Counted from the first letter of the stretch, positions 1 to 8,829 are shown. The stretch is DNA of 54,354 nucleotides from Bacteroidia bacterium (GCA_030427245.1 JAUHXA010000051.1:1-54354), one strand, 5' to 3'. Numbers and translations: made by a program. The notes: generated from the sequence alone by a model not told the origin.

Positions 1-1
1 A

Positions 2-541
2 AAAGAAATCACTTGCGACTACTATCGAAGCATTTTTGATTTTCCGGTTATTCAGTATTATGAACGAGTAGGTTTCGACTTCACCAAGGAATCTTTCGAT
101 GATTTGTGTGTCAAGTTCATTGGAGATTATCGGTCAAGAGCATCTGAATTGAAGTTACATTCCCAAGTTTTTGAAGTTTTGTCAAATATTGAAGGAGCAG
201 GTTTTCAGCAATCCATTTTATCGGCAGCTAAACAAGATGGTTTACAGCAAATGGTTCGGAATCATCAACTTGATCATTTTTTTCAGCACATTATTGGCGA
301 AAACGACCACTATGCTCACGGCAAAGTATTTAATGCACAAAGATTGCGCCATACATTGAAGGAATCAAATCATCACAAATTGTTGTTGATAGGCGACACT
401 ACCCATGATTTTGAAGTGGCACAGGCAATGGAAGCAGATTGTGTTTTGGTGGCACATGGTCATCATTCTCATCAAAAATTGCAGCAAACGGGGGCAAAGG
501 TTGTGGATTCTCTGGAGGAGTTGATAGAGGTTATCATATAA
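2..541 (+). CDS. HAD-superfamily hydrolase, 5' end outside window
   Basis: The reading frame is open from the left edge, so only the C-terminal ~179 residues are present; the first in-window start (TTG at 104) is not the real one. The visible part looks like a phosphoglycolate-phosphatase-type HAD enzyme: a cap-like helical segment, then an ILSA motif (motif II serine), and GDTTHDFEVA near the C-terminus, the motif IV aspartate pair that binds Mg2+. The motif I nucleophile (DxDxT) would lie upstream and cannot be checked. Phosphatase activity on a small phosphorylated metabolite is inferred from the family; the substrate is unknown. It converges with the dipeptidase gene 87 bp downstream, and I see no clear hairpin between them. 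Confidence 0.8.
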   Translation, partial: KEITCDYYRSIFDFPVIQYYERVGFDFTKESFDDLCVKFIGDYRSRASELKLHSQVFEVLSNIEGAGFQQSILSAAKQDGLQQMVRNHQLDHFFQHIIGENDHYAHGKVFNAQRLRHTLKESNHHKLLLIGDTTHDFEVAQAMEADCVLVAHGHHSHQKLQQTGAKVVDSLEELIEVII

Positions 542-628
542 CGCTAATCGAACATAAGATATTCAAAATCACGTAATCAATTATACTATCCCACAACAAG
601 TGGATTTGAACCTTGAAATGGAACTCTT

Positions 629-1432
629 CTATTCCACCATTTTGTATTTCTTCCGCACCAACTCTTTACTAAAAGCATTAAAATGCCACCATTCGGTTTC
701 GATGGCATGAAAACCCGCTTTTCGCATCACCTCTCTCAGGCGTGTACGATTGGTAACATGCTCCAAAGTCAGTTCGCCATTATCCAGAAACTTTTGGTGG
801 TGACGAGGTTGTGCTTTTTCACCAAAAAAATCGTAGGGTGTACCCATGTCCAATTCTTTGCCTTCGTTGTCCACAATCGTCACATCTATTGAAGCTCCAT
901 AATTGTGAATAGACCCTCCGCCATAAGGAGATGCCACATACTGCTCTTGATCTGTTCCTTTGACAGCTTCCCACATTTCCTTTTGAACGCTCCATGGACG
1001 AGCGCAATCCAATACCAATAAACTCAAGCGAGGCTGTTTTTCCTTCAAAAATTCCTGCGCTTTGGACAACATTTTCGCCACTTCTTCCTGCAAATAACAC
1101 TGATTCAAGCCCCCATAGAGATCTTTCTCCAAAAAATTATGATTCGTACCATAGCGTAGATCCGCCTGAATACTGGGGTCAAGTTCATGGACATTCACCA
1201 AGTCTGCTGTCAAAAATTTGGTGATGATTTTTTTTGCTTTTTCGCTGTCAACGGGTTCTTCCACAACAGGAGGGGAAGAATCTTTCGGCTCTTCCTCTGT
1301 TTTGTGTGTAGAATTTGGGTCTGTGTCTATCGGTTTGGGAAGGGCGTTGTCGTTGAGATAGATAATAATATTGGCAAACACCAATAAAACGACAATGATA
1401 ATCATGGCTGTACGCAGTGGTGTATTTTTCAA
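629..1432 (-). CDS. D-Ala-D-Ala dipeptidase, VanX-type (peptidase M15D), membrane anchored
   Basis: This 267-residue protein has an N-terminal hydrophobic segment (about residues 8-25) that is an uncleaved anchor or signal. A Pro/Glu-rich linker follows to about residue 63, then the M15 catalytic domain. The zinc motif SIHNYGASID (His176, Asp183) and the C-terminal EWWH (Glu247 catalytic, His250 ligand) match VanX/DdpX dipeptidases. The family cleaves D-Ala-D-Ala; outside vancomycin clusters it acts in peptidoglycan recycling or D-amino-acid use. No vanH, vanA or vanRS neighbour is present, so a resistance role is not supported. The anchor places it in the periplasm, unlike cytoplasmic VanX. 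Confidence 0.88.
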   Translation of the reverse strand: MKNTPLRTAMIIIVVLLVFANIIIYLNDNALPKPIDTDPNSTHKTEEEPKDSSPPVVEEPVDSEKAKKIITKFLTADLVNVHELDPSIQADLRYGTNHNFLEKDLYGGLNQCYLQEEVAKMLSKAQEFLKEKQPRLSLLVLDCARPWSVQKEMWEAVKGTDQEQYVASPYGGGSIHNYGASIDVTIVDNEGKELDMGTPYDFFGEKAQPRHHQKFLDNGELTLEHVTNRTRLREVMRKAGFHAIETEWWHFNAFSKELVRKKYKMVE

Positions 1433-1516
1433 TTTTGTGCTTTTTTTATGGACGAAAGAAAACTCAAACGGGTATTAGGGTAACTTTTAGAGTTTGGAAC
1501 AGGGAAGTGAGAAGCC

Positions 1517-1524
1517 CAAATTTA
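1517..1524 (-). promoter_or_regulatory. Putative Bacteroidota -7 element for the dipeptidase gene
   Basis: The minus strand reads TAAATTTG, an exact match to TAnnTTTG, about 85 nt upstream of the start at 1432. No clear -33 TTG partner is visible, so this is a weak call. Confidence 0.3.
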
Positions 1525-1659
1525 TTTTAAAAGTCTCACTTGAAGGATTTACTTTTGAAGTTCAATATGGGAACTTACTACAAAAAAAACAAAACTGTGT
1601 CAAAATAGCTAATTTTTTGTTATATTTATCGTATAATTTTTTCGCAAAAACCCTAAACA

Positions 1660-2178
1660 ATGTTTAAAAATCTCTTTAACAAAGCAAAATGCAAACTCGG
1701 ATTTCACAAAGGAGAATGGCAATATGACCAAGATGGGGACTGCAATCAGACCCGAATATGCGAAAGGTGTGAAGATGAAAGTACTCGCCTTAGTCATGCT
1801 TGGCAAGAATGGCTCTACGATACAGCAGATGCTTGTGATCAAACCCGTACTTGTAGTCGCTGTGGAGAACACGAGCAAAAAGTAGCTCATACTTGGGGCA
1901 AAGAACAATACAAAAACAATGATTCTTGTGTGCAAATCTATTGTTGTGAACGCTGTCACACCGAAAAATCAGGTCGAAAGGTGCATCGAAAATTGCAGTG
2001 GAACTACACCACAGCCGCTAATTGTCAGCAGATAGAGTTGTGTGGTACTTGTGGTGAACAAACCCAAAAAACTCGCCTTGCACACGATTGGGGAGATTGG
2101 CAGTACAATCCCAATCTCAATACGACGGTGAGGGTATGTAGAAGATGTGGGGAGTTTTTGCAGAAAGGGACAGCTTGA
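1660..2178 (+). CDS. Small protein of about five tandem zinc-ribbon-like repeats
   Basis: This 172-residue cytoplasmic protein is almost entirely a ~31-residue repeat with the pattern W-x-Y-x5-C-x5-C-x2-C-x8-10-H-x-W. Ligand sets can be read at C28/C34/C37/H46, C59/C65/C68/H77, C90/C96/C99/H109 and C122/C128/C131/H142. The last repeat keeps only C160/C163, while the N-terminus (C11, H16) supplies a partial set, so the array looks circularly permuted. Zinc binding is inferred from the Cys3His spacing. I do not recognise a named family, and the function (nucleic-acid or protein binding) is unknown. There is no signal peptide or membrane segment. A TATATTTA box at 1621-1628 (one mismatch to the -7 consensus) may be its promoter. 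Confidence 0.75.
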   Translation: MFKNLFNKAKCKLGFHKGEWQYDQDGDCNQTRICERCEDESTRLSHAWQEWLYDTADACDQTRTCSRCGEHEQKVAHTWGKEQYKNNDSCVQIYCCERCHTEKSGRKVHRKLQWNYTTAANCQQIELCGTCGEQTQKTRLAHDWGDWQYNPNLNTTVRVCRRCGEFLQKGTA

Positions 2179-2181
2179 TCG

Positions 2182-2228
2182 AAAATGGAGAATTGAAGGT
2201 TACTACTCAATCTTCAATTCTCCATTTT
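2182..2228. terminator. Bidirectional intrinsic terminator
   Basis: A perfect 17-bp inverted repeat (2182-2198 with 2212-2228) has a 13-nt loop, with A-rich and T-rich outer flanks. It sits between the convergent zinc-ribbon gene and the ABC-F gene and can serve both strands. Confidence 0.85.
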
Positions 2229-2242
2229 TCAGTATCAAGTTG

Positions 2243-3877
2243 TTAAACAGTCGCTCCTTGATACAGAGCTTCTCGCTGTTCTTTGATACGTTCTGAACGT
2301 AAATAATCATCAAACTCCAATAGGCTGTCAATCATTCCATTGGGAGAAATTTCAAGCACACGATTTGCGCCTGTTTGCATCAGTTGGTGGTCATGAGAGG
2401 TAAAAATGAGATTTCCTTCAAACTCACTGACCGCTTTGTTGAGAACCGTAATAGATTCCAAATCAAGGTGATTGGTGGGTTCGTCCAAAAGCAAAAAGTT
2501 GGGGTGGTTCAACATGATTTTTGCCATCATGCAGCGCACTTTTTCACCTCCCGATAATACGCTGGATTGCTTATAGACTTCTTCGCCTGAAAACAACATC
2601 CGACCTAAAAATCCTCTAATGAACTGTTCGTCCTTGTTTTCTGAGTACTGACTCAACCAATTCATCAAATCCAAATCGTGTTCGTCCTTAAAAAACTCTT
2701 CGTTGTCGTTGGGAAGATATTCTACGGTGATGGTTTGACCATATTCGATTGTTCCTGTGGTAGGTTGTATTTTTCCTGCCAATACTTCAAAGAAAGCATT
2801 GATGGCGCCGGGTTCTCTGCTCAACAAGGCAATCTTGTCGCCTGTATTCATGGTAAAATTCACATCTTTGAAGAACCAGCCTCCTTCTAAATTCTTGACT
2901 CCCAAATGCTCTACCTTCAATATTTGTCCACCAGGCTTGCGTTCGGGTTTGAAGTGAATGAAAGGATATTTACGGCTTGAAGGTTGAATGTCTTCAATGT
3001 TGAGTTTTTCCAAAGCTTTTTTACGGCTCGTTGCCTGTCGAGATTTGGAAGCATTGGCGCTGAATCGTTGAATAAATTCTATCAATTCTTGACGTTTTGC
3101 CTCCGTCTTTTTGTTCTTATTCGCCATCTGACGAGACATCATCTGACTGGTTTCATACCAGAAAGTATAGTTTCCTGTGAAAATTCTGATTTTCTGGTAG
3201 TCAATATCCACTACATGCGTACAAACCATGTCCAAGAAATAACGGTCGTGGGATACGACAATCACTGTATTTTTGAAATCCGCCAAAAAATCCGCCAACC
3301 AAGTCACTGTTTCTGCATCCAAATCGTTGGTAGGCTCATCCAACAACAACAAGTCGGGGTCACCAAACAGAGCTTGCGCCAACAAGACTTTGACCTTTTC
3401 CGAACCCGTCAATTCCTTCATTTGTTTGTAGTGCAAGTCTTCTTTGACTCCCAAAATGCTCAACAGTTCGGCAGCGTCGCTTTCGGCTGTCCACCCACCC
3501 ATTTCGCCAAATTCATTTTCGAGATTGGCAGCATGCATTCCTTCCGCTTCGGTAGCATCGGGATTCATATAGATAGCATCCTTCTCTACCATGATGTCGT
3601 ACATTTCCTTATGCCCCATAATCACTGTGGTCAATACATCGTACTCTTCAAATGCAAAGTGATTTTGTGACAATACCGCCATTCTATTATTTGGCTCCAA
3701 AGAAACGTGTCCTCCATTTGGAGCGATTTCTCCCGAAAGTATTTTCAAAAAAGTAGATTTGCCTGCGCCGTTTGCGCCGATTACGCCATAGCAGTTGCCT
3801 CTTGTAAACTGTAGATTTACTTCATCAAATAAAATCCGTTTGCCATACTGCAAACTCAAATCACTAACTGTAAGCAT
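2243..3877 (-). CDS. ABC-F family ATPase, YbiT-like
   Basis: A soluble 544-residue protein with two ABC domains and no membrane segments. Residues around 263-300 hold the ABC-F linker with a RFSANASKSRQATSR stretch very like YbiT. Domain 1 has Walker A GANGAGKST (34-42) and Walker B with LLLLDEPTN (176-184), but its signature is LTGSEKVK (156-163) rather than LSGGE. Domain 2 has LSGGEKVR (441-448) and LLLDEPTNH, but its Walker A position reads SREPGAINA (353-361) without the GKS/T core. ABC-F proteins act on ribosomes, in translation control or antibiotic protection. Because each ATP site pairs Walker A of one domain with the signature of the other, one composite site is intact and one is degenerate here. 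Confidence 0.92.
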   Translation of the reverse strand: MLTVSDLSLQYGKRILFDEVNLQFTRGNCYGVIGANGAGKSTFLKILSGEIAPNGGHVSLEPNNRMAVLSQNHFAFEEYDVLTTVIMGHKEMYDIMVEKDAIYMNPDATEAEGMHAANLENEFGEMGGWTAESDAAELLSILGVKEDLHYKQMKELTGSEKVKVLLAQALFGDPDLLLLDEPTNDLDAETVTWLADFLADFKNTVIVVSHDRYFLDMVCTHVVDIDYQKIRIFTGNYTFWYETSQMMSRQMANKNKKTEAKRQELIEFIQRFSANASKSRQATSRKKALEKLNIEDIQPSSRKYPFIHFKPERKPGGQILKVEHLGVKNLEGGWFFKDVNFTMNTGDKIALLSREPGAINAFFEVLAGKIQPTTGTIEYGQTITVEYLPNDNEEFFKDEHDLDLMNWLSQYSENKDEQFIRGFLGRMLFSGEEVYKQSSVLSGGEKVRCMMAKIMLNHPNFLLLDEPTNHLDLESITVLNKAVSEFEGNLIFTSHDHQLMQTGANRVLEISPNGMIDSLLEFDDYLRSERIKEQREALYQGATV

Positions 3878-3929
3878 GTTGTTGTTTTTGTTGCTGGATT
3901 AAGATGTCAATTCTCTCTAAAAATGGCTG

Positions 3930-3937
3930 CAAAGGTA
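3930..3937 (-). promoter_or_regulatory. Putative -7 element for the ABC-F gene
   Basis: The minus strand reads TACCTTTG, an exact TAnnTTTG match, about 52 nt upstream of the ATG at 3877. No confident -33 element was found. Confidence 0.42.
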
Positions 3938-4000
3938 GGGAGATTTGAGGAGAAATCGAAGAGAAGGTTTGTTATTTGACTTTGAGACAAAGGAGTTTTT

Positions 4001-5269
4001 TCAATGCAGTCGATAACTCAAAATCGTAATGTCATCCGTATAAGTTTGATTGCCCTTGAAGGTTTTGATTTTCTGCAAAAGTTCCATATTAAAATCGTCC
4101 ATCGGAAGCGTATTATTGGACTGAACAAAGGAAGTTAGTCGTTCCATTTCAAAAAACTCACCGCCTTCATTTTCCAAATCCGTCAAGCCATCGGTATAGG
4201 TAAGAATCACTGTATTGGGAGAAATATCCAAACAGGTAACTTCCACAGAGGGTAAAACATCAAACGCCCCCAAAATCGTGCAACCTTGCTCAAGCAGATG
4301 ATAAGAGCCATTGTTGGACAAAATAGGCGGATTGTGTCCAGCATTGATGTATTGAAGCGTATGTTCCTTTAAGTTATGTTTGGCAATGAAAAAGGTGATA
4401 AATTTATCTCCGTTGGTGATTTCAAGAATTCGTTTGTTGAGTTTTTGTACCAATTGCGGCAAATCGTTGTTTTCCATTGCCAAGGCCCTCAACATTGCTT
4501 GAAAATTTGCCATAATCAAAGCGGCTGCAATTCCTTTTCCAGAAATATCCGCCATACAAACCAAAAGGTCGTTGCCTTCCTTATCGAGTTTGATAACATC
4601 ATAGTAGTCGCCACTGATGTTGTGATGTGGCATATAGACAGCCGACATTTCTATGTGTCTCCCATTCGGCAAACGCTTTGGAATCAACATGTTTTGAACA
4701 CGCTCTGCCACTTCCAATTCTTTTTTGAGGCTTTCTTGTTCGAGTTCTTTTTTGAAGAGGCGTTTGTTTTCGATAGCCACAACGATGATATTGGTAATGG
4801 TTTGAACAAACTTAATCATGTCATCAATCGAAGACTTATTGATGTCCGTTTTTAGATGCATTTCACCTAACAAAATAAAGGCTAAAGGTTCTCTTTTGTG
4901 GTAAACAGGAATAATGAGATCAAACTGCTCCAAGGCTTCCGTTTTCACCTCCACTGCCTCATACATGAAAGTAGGTTTTTTGAAGTCCAGTAAATGTTCT
5001 TCTACCTGCAATGTATTGGTATCCTCGCCTACACCATACTTACAGACACATTTCCACTGATAGTTTTTGTGGAAGACCATCACCTTATTCACCCCTTCTG
5101 TACGCATCATGAATTCGTATATACGAAACAGCTCCTTAGAACTCACATTGCGATTGATAGCATTGGTGATCTCTAAAACAGAATTTATTCGCATCTCTTT
5201 CAACTGCAATTGCTTTTGCATTTTTTCGAGATTCGATCTGTATTTAGTATTGGTTAATTCAATGTCCAT
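4001..5269 (-). CDS. SpoIIE/RsbU-type PP2C serine phosphatase with GAF-like sensor
   Basis: This 422-residue cytoplasmic protein starts with a coiled coil (about residues 5-30), followed by a GAF-like sensor region (about 30-170), a second helix/coil (170-195) and a PPM phosphatase domain (about 205-420). Metal-binding aspartates are visible in SGDYYDV, MADISGKG, YTDGLTD and TDDITIL, so catalysis should be intact. RsbU/SpoIIE enzymes dephosphorylate STAS anti-anti-sigma proteins in partner-switching pathways. A STAS/kinase pair lies in this window at 42.3-43.1 kb; regulation of it by this protein is only an inference. The gene appears monocistronic. Confidence 0.88.
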   Translation of the reverse strand: MDIELTNTKYRSNLEKMQKQLQLKEMRINSVLEITNAINRNVSSKELFRIYEFMMRTEGVNKVMVFHKNYQWKCVCKYGVGEDTNTLQVEEHLLDFKKPTFMYEAVEVKTEALEQFDLIIPVYHKREPLAFILLGEMHLKTDINKSSIDDMIKFVQTITNIIVVAIENKRLFKKELEQESLKKELEVAERVQNMLIPKRLPNGRHIEMSAVYMPHHNISGDYYDVIKLDKEGNDLLVCMADISGKGIAAALIMANFQAMLRALAMENNDLPQLVQKLNKRILEITNGDKFITFFIAKHNLKEHTLQYINAGHNPPILSNNGSYHLLEQGCTILGAFDVLPSVEVTCLDISPNTVILTYTDGLTDLENEGGEFFEMERLTSFVQSNNTLPMDDFNMELLQKIKTFKGNQTYTDDITILSYRLH

Positions 5270-5530
5270 TTAAAAAGTTTAGGGCTTATTGAGCAGTAAA
5301 TTCAGTTTAATAGATTCAGTCGAATTTTAAGTATTTGATGCACGTCAAGTAGCTCTATCTTCAAACTTTATACGTTTCCAGTCTATAAATATAGTGAAAA
5401 CTTGTGTGATTGTAGCATATTTGGGGAAATAGCTTAGTCTAGCAGGTGAAGGAATGTCGCATATTATACTTTTTGAAGGTGCGAAATTAGGAAAAGTATT
5501 TGAAATGTCATGATTTTGTAAAAAATAAAA
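5270..5530. other. Gene-free spacer upstream of the PP2C phosphatase gene
   Basis: This 261-bp AT-rich spacer shows no ORF, exact -7 element or good hairpin that I can support. A short stretch near 5430-5455 faintly resembles a tRNA D-arm but has no acceptor or anticodon stem. Confidence 0.4.
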
Positions 5531-6757
5531 TTACACTTGTGTTTTTACGTCCAAAGCATCCCTTAGGCCATTGCCTAATAAATTGAAGGCCAATACCATA
5601 ACAGAAATAGCGGTTCCAGGGAAAAGAGCCAAATAAGCTTTGTCTGTCCCTATATAGTTTCGATATTCATTGAGCATTGTCCCCCACGAAGGCGTAGGAG
5701 GTTGAACACCAATACCCAAAAAACTCAATCCTGCTTCAATAATAATAGCAGAGGCAAAATTAGCTGCTGTCACCACCACCAAAGGACCTACAATATTTGG
5801 TAAGATGTGACGGGCAATGATTCGCACATTTCCAAAGCCCAAGCTTTTGGCAGCCTCCACATATTCCTGCTCTCGAAGACTCAAAATCTGTCCTCTCACA
5901 ATTCGAGCAACCTCCACCCACATTGTCAGACCAACGGCTAGATATATCTGCCAAAAATCTCGCCCTAGGGTCAAAACCAATGCAAAAACCAAAAGCAGCA
6001 GAGGAATAGACCAGAAAACATTGATTAGCCACATGACCATATCATCCACCACCCCTCCAAAATATCCACCGATTGCGCCAATCGTAATCCCAATGACCAA
6101 AGAAATTAATACGGCCATCAGTCCAATAGACAAAGAAATGCGTACTCCCAATATCAAACGGCTCAAAGTATCGCGTCCAAACTTGTCTGTTCCAAGCAAA
6201 TAACGCTTTTCTTCAATGTTGCTTTCTTTCACCATCGTTTGAAGGGCTTCAATACTTTTGCTTTCTTGCTTTCCCTCCAAATCCAAATAAACAATTTGCT
6301 GCCCTTCGGTGCGAATGTTGTTTTCGGCTGCCGAAATGGGATACACTACTTCTGCCAAATTGAAGGTATCTATGTCCAAAGTATTGGCGCTGCCCGTATA
6401 TCGGTCAATGATGATGTTGGTGCTGTCAAAGCGATAATCTTTCATCGGAACGAGTTTGTGCAAATTCTCTCGCCCATTTATTAGCAAAGTCAAAAAACCT
6501 TCTTGTCTTTCCTCTCGATTCTTACGAACCTTCAACATTTCGATGGTAAAACCAGGTGGTTCAGTAGCGATTTCCAAGACCTGATCATTGGCAGAAGGTG
6601 TAGAATCGGGAGTTAACAAATATCCAAAAAGAGCCACCAATACCGCCAATACAATCACGATAAATCCCCCCACAGCAGGTTTGTTTTTCATCAAACGCTT
6701 CAACGCCTTTTGATTGGGTGATAAGTACTCTCTTTTTTGTTGTTTAATTTCGTCCAT
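5531..6757 (-). CDS. Peptide/nickel ABC transporter permease, OppC/DppC type
   Basis: This 408-residue inner-membrane protein has a first membrane segment at about residues 29-48. A long non-cytoplasmic insert (about 49-180) follows, then the LGTDKFGRD motif typical of OppC/DppC (about 188-196) and five further membrane helices. The cytoplasmic coupling loop EYVEAAKSLGFG identifies a binding-protein-dependent permease that contacts the ATPase. Close to the end, SFLGIGVQPPTPSWG is a DppC hallmark. Ordinary DppC proteins are ~300 residues, so the ~100-residue insert is unusual in size but common in Bacteroidota. No OppB, OppD or OppF gene is adjacent; an OppA-type lipoprotein lies 33 kb away and could be its partner. 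Confidence 0.9.
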   Translation of the reverse strand: MDEIKQQKREYLSPNQKALKRLMKNKPAVGGFIVIVLAVLVALFGYLLTPDSTPSANDQVLEIATEPPGFTIEMLKVRKNREERQEGFLTLLINGRENLHKLVPMKDYRFDSTNIIIDRYTGSANTLDIDTFNLAEVVYPISAAENNIRTEGQQIVYLDLEGKQESKSIEALQTMVKESNIEEKRYLLGTDKFGRDTLSRLILGVRISLSIGLMAVLISLVIGITIGAIGGYFGGVVDDMVMWLINVFWSIPLLLLVFALVLTLGRDFWQIYLAVGLTMWVEVARIVRGQILSLREQEYVEAAKSLGFGNVRIIARHILPNIVGPLVVVTAANFASAIIIEAGLSFLGIGVQPPTPSWGTMLNEYRNYIGTDKAYLALFPGTAISVMVLAFNLLGNGLRDALDVKTQV

Positions 6758-6774
6758 TTAACTATTCGTGACTT

Positions 6775-6782
6775 CAAATCTA
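6775..6782 (-). promoter_or_regulatory. Putative -7 element for the permease gene
   Basis: TAGATTTG on the minus strand is an exact TAnnTTTG match, ending about 18 nt before the permease ATG, which implies a short leader. Confidence 0.4.
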
Positions 6783-6824
6783 TCTGTGAAAATCTCTAAC
6801 ATCAGCAAAATCTGCAATGTCGAT

Positions 6825-7985
6825 TTACCTAACCTTTCGCCCTTTCCATTCAAACTTGCCGAATTGACTCCATGCGCCAATCACAATAATGTATAGAATG
6901 TGTGCTATCTGGGAGGGTAAAAATAGGGATAATAATTCACTTCGATTAAAAAAACGGCAAGCAGTTCGCAGATACACAAAATCGAAGATGGATTTGAGTA
7001 CCAACTGAAGCACAAACAACTTCAATAGAATACTATTTCCTAAAATACCTGCAATTAAATTTACCACAATACTCACATTGAATAGATAAACCGCCGCCAA
7101 AAAGAAGGTAATGCGTTTGTCCTTGTATTGCGCTGATTTTGAAGCCCACCGAAGACGCTGCTGTACAAAACTTGACCAATCGGGCTGAGGATAGGTATAA
7201 ACAGTTGCGTCCAGATTTTTGAGAAAACGAATTTGATTGGGGAATTTTTCAGAGATTTTGGTCATCAACAACATATCATCTCCCGATGCAATGTGGTCTA
7301 TTCCTTCAAAACCATTCACCGCTTCAAAAGCCGCCCTTGTATAAGCCATGTTTGCGCCATTGCTCATGTCTGCAATCCCTAAGTTTACGGAAGCTCCTGT
7401 CGAAACCATCATCCCCATAAAATCCAAAGACTGAAAGCGTTGTGCAAAATTTTGTTCGTCTTTGTAGCAAACAGGCGCAGCTATCAACTGTGGGCGATTT
7501 TCTTCATAAAAACCCACAATTGTTTGCAGCCAAAGAGGATTCATCACACAGTCTGCATCTGTGGTGAGAATGAGTTCTTGCTGAGTTCGAGCAATTGCCA
7601 ACTCCAATGCCTTTTTTTTGAAGGAATTGAGGATTTGACGTTCTTCTTCTGTCACCAAATCCTTCAATTGCAGTAGTTGAAGGTTGTCGACTCTTTCGAC
7701 CAAATACTCCACCAAATCTGCCGTTTTATCGGTAGAAAAATCATCTATAACAATGATTTCCAACAATTCAGCAGGGTATTGTTGTTCCAATATTGCTCGC
7801 AGACAGTCTATTATATGTGATTCTTCGTTACGGGCAGGAATCAAGACACAGACGCTTGTTCCAAAAGTTTTTATAGCTTTTTTTGGAGTCCAAACGGGCA
7901 TTGTTGCCCACCCAAAGATATAAATGCCAATGAGTAACAAATAAAGTGTGGTCAATAGTAAGCAAACAATGATGAAAAAAGTCAT
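6825..7985 (-). CDS. Membrane glycosyltransferase, GT2 family
   Basis: This 386-residue protein has an N-terminal membrane helix (about 3-24) and a GT-A catalytic domain. The domain carries IPARNEE, DDFS (Asp81-Asp82), the DAD metal motif (143-145), GDD (235-237) and QQRLRW (275-280). The QxxRW motif is typical of processive or polyisoprenyl-type GT2 enzymes. Two to three C-terminal membrane helices follow (about 290-370). It transfers a sugar from a nucleotide donor to a lipid or polysaccharide acceptor at the cytoplasmic face; the substrate cannot be told. It lies 67 bp upstream of the permease gene and may be cotranscribed, although the permease has its own -7 box. Confidence 0.88.
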   Translation of the reverse strand: MTFFIIVCLLLTTLYLLLIGIYIFGWATMPVWTPKKAIKTFGTSVCVLIPARNEESHIIDCLRAILEQQYPAELLEIIVIDDFSTDKTADLVEYLVERVDNLQLLQLKDLVTEEERQILNSFKKKALELAIARTQQELILTTDADCVMNPLWLQTIVGFYEENRPQLIAAPVCYKDEQNFAQRFQSLDFMGMMVSTGASVNLGIADMSNGANMAYTRAAFEAVNGFEGIDHIASGDDMLLMTKISEKFPNQIRFLKNLDATVYTYPQPDWSSFVQQRLRWASKSAQYKDKRITFFLAAVYLFNVSIVVNLIAGILGNSILLKLFVLQLVLKSIFDFVYLRTACRFFNRSELLSLFLPSQIAHILYIIVIGAWSQFGKFEWKGRKVR

Positions 7986-8022
7986 AGGAGTTTTTGGAGA
8001 AAAATAAGCAATTACTTTCCCT

Positions 8023-8030
8023 CAAAATTA
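8023..8030 (-). promoter_or_regulatory. Putative -7 element for the glycosyltransferase gene
   Basis: The minus strand reads TAATTTTG, an exact match to TAnnTTTG, 37 nt upstream of the ATG at 7985, in the divergent spacer shared with the DtxR-type repressor. Confidence 0.35.
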
Positions 8031-8129
8031 CAAAGAATAGTGCAATCTCAATCTCCTATTTTTTCTTACTTGCTTTTTGGAGTCAAACTGGAACTGTTAA
8101 AATTATTACAAATGAACATTTCTATTAGT

Positions 8130-8137
8130 TATCTTTG
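8130..8137 (+). promoter_or_regulatory. Putative -7 element for the DtxR/MntR-type gene
   Basis: TATCTTTG matches TAnnTTTG exactly, 29 nt before the ATG at 8167. The same octamer occurs before the gene at 33897. No obvious palindromic operator overlaps it. Confidence 0.45.
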
Positions 8138-8166
8138 CAGACTTAAATTGTACCAAACAACTATTC

Positions 8167-8829
8167 ATGATTTCCCCTACAGAAGAAGATTACCTCAAAG
8201 CCATCTATCATGTGCATGAAGCAATGGATGGCAAACATGTCAAAACCAGCGCCATTGCTCAAGCCATGAATACTTCTGCCGCTTCTGTCACCGATATGAT
8301 GAAACGACTCAATGAAAAACAGTTGGTTGTGCATGAAAAATACAAAGGAGTGCAATTGACCAAATCAGGGGAAGTGATTGTAAAAAAATTGATTCGCAAG
8401 CACCGCCTATGGGAAGTTTTTTTGGTAGAAAAACTCAATTTCACTTGGGACGAAATACACGAAATAGCCGAACAACTGGAACACATCAACTCCCCTACCT
8501 TGACCAATCGTTTGGATGCTTTTTTGGGCTACCCAAAATTTGATCCTCATGGCGATCCTATTCCTGATGAACAAGGCAACATGCACGAACGCAAACAATT
8601 CTTGCTTTCGGAACTTCAAAAAGGAAAAAAGGCTGTGATAGTGGGGGTAGTCCAACACGAACCCCGATTTTTGCGCTACCTTGCCGAACAGCAGTTGGTC
8701 TTGGGTACTACTTTGGAACTTCTCAAATATTATGACTTTGATGGCTCTATGACATTGCAGGCTGGCAAAGAGCGAACGTTAACGATTTCGAGCAAGGTCA
8801 GTCAGAATTTATATGTAAAAAGTGTTTGA
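8167..8829 (+). CDS. Metal-dependent transcriptional repressor, DtxR/MntR/IdeR family
   Basis: The 220-residue protein has an N-terminal winged helix (about 5-65), a DtxR-type metal-binding and dimerisation domain (about 65-140) with EIAEQLEHI and DPHGDPIP, and a C-terminal FeoA/SH3-like domain (about 150-220). The family uses Mn2+ or Fe2+ as corepressor and shuts down metal uptake genes. No mntH, feoB or other transporter is adjacent, so the regulon is probably elsewhere. Mn versus Fe specificity cannot be settled by reading. The start is supported by a -7 box 29 nt upstream. Confidence 0.9.
   Translation: MISPTEEDYLKAIYHVHEAMDGKHVKTSAIAQAMNTSAASVTDMMKRLNEKQLVVHEKYKGVQLTKSGEVIVKKLIRKHRLWEVFLVEKLNFTWDEIHEIAEQLEHINSPTLTNRLDAFLGYPKFDPHGDPIPDEQGNMHERKQFLLSELQKGKKAVIVGVVQHEPRFLRYLAEQQLVLGTTLELLKYYDFDGSMTLQAGKERTLTISSKVSQNLYVKSV

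Noticed and set aside
629-1432. Vancomycin-resistance operon
   Set aside because: Only a VanX-type dipeptidase is present; no vanH, vanA ligase or VanRS regulator neighbours it.
2984-3670. 228-codon plus-strand ORF
   Set aside because: It lies fully inside the ABC-F gene on the opposite strand, has biased low-information composition, and matches no motif.
5425-5460. tRNA-like stretch
   Set aside because: A few bases resemble a tRNA D-arm, but no acceptor stem, anticodon arm or T-arm can be drawn.
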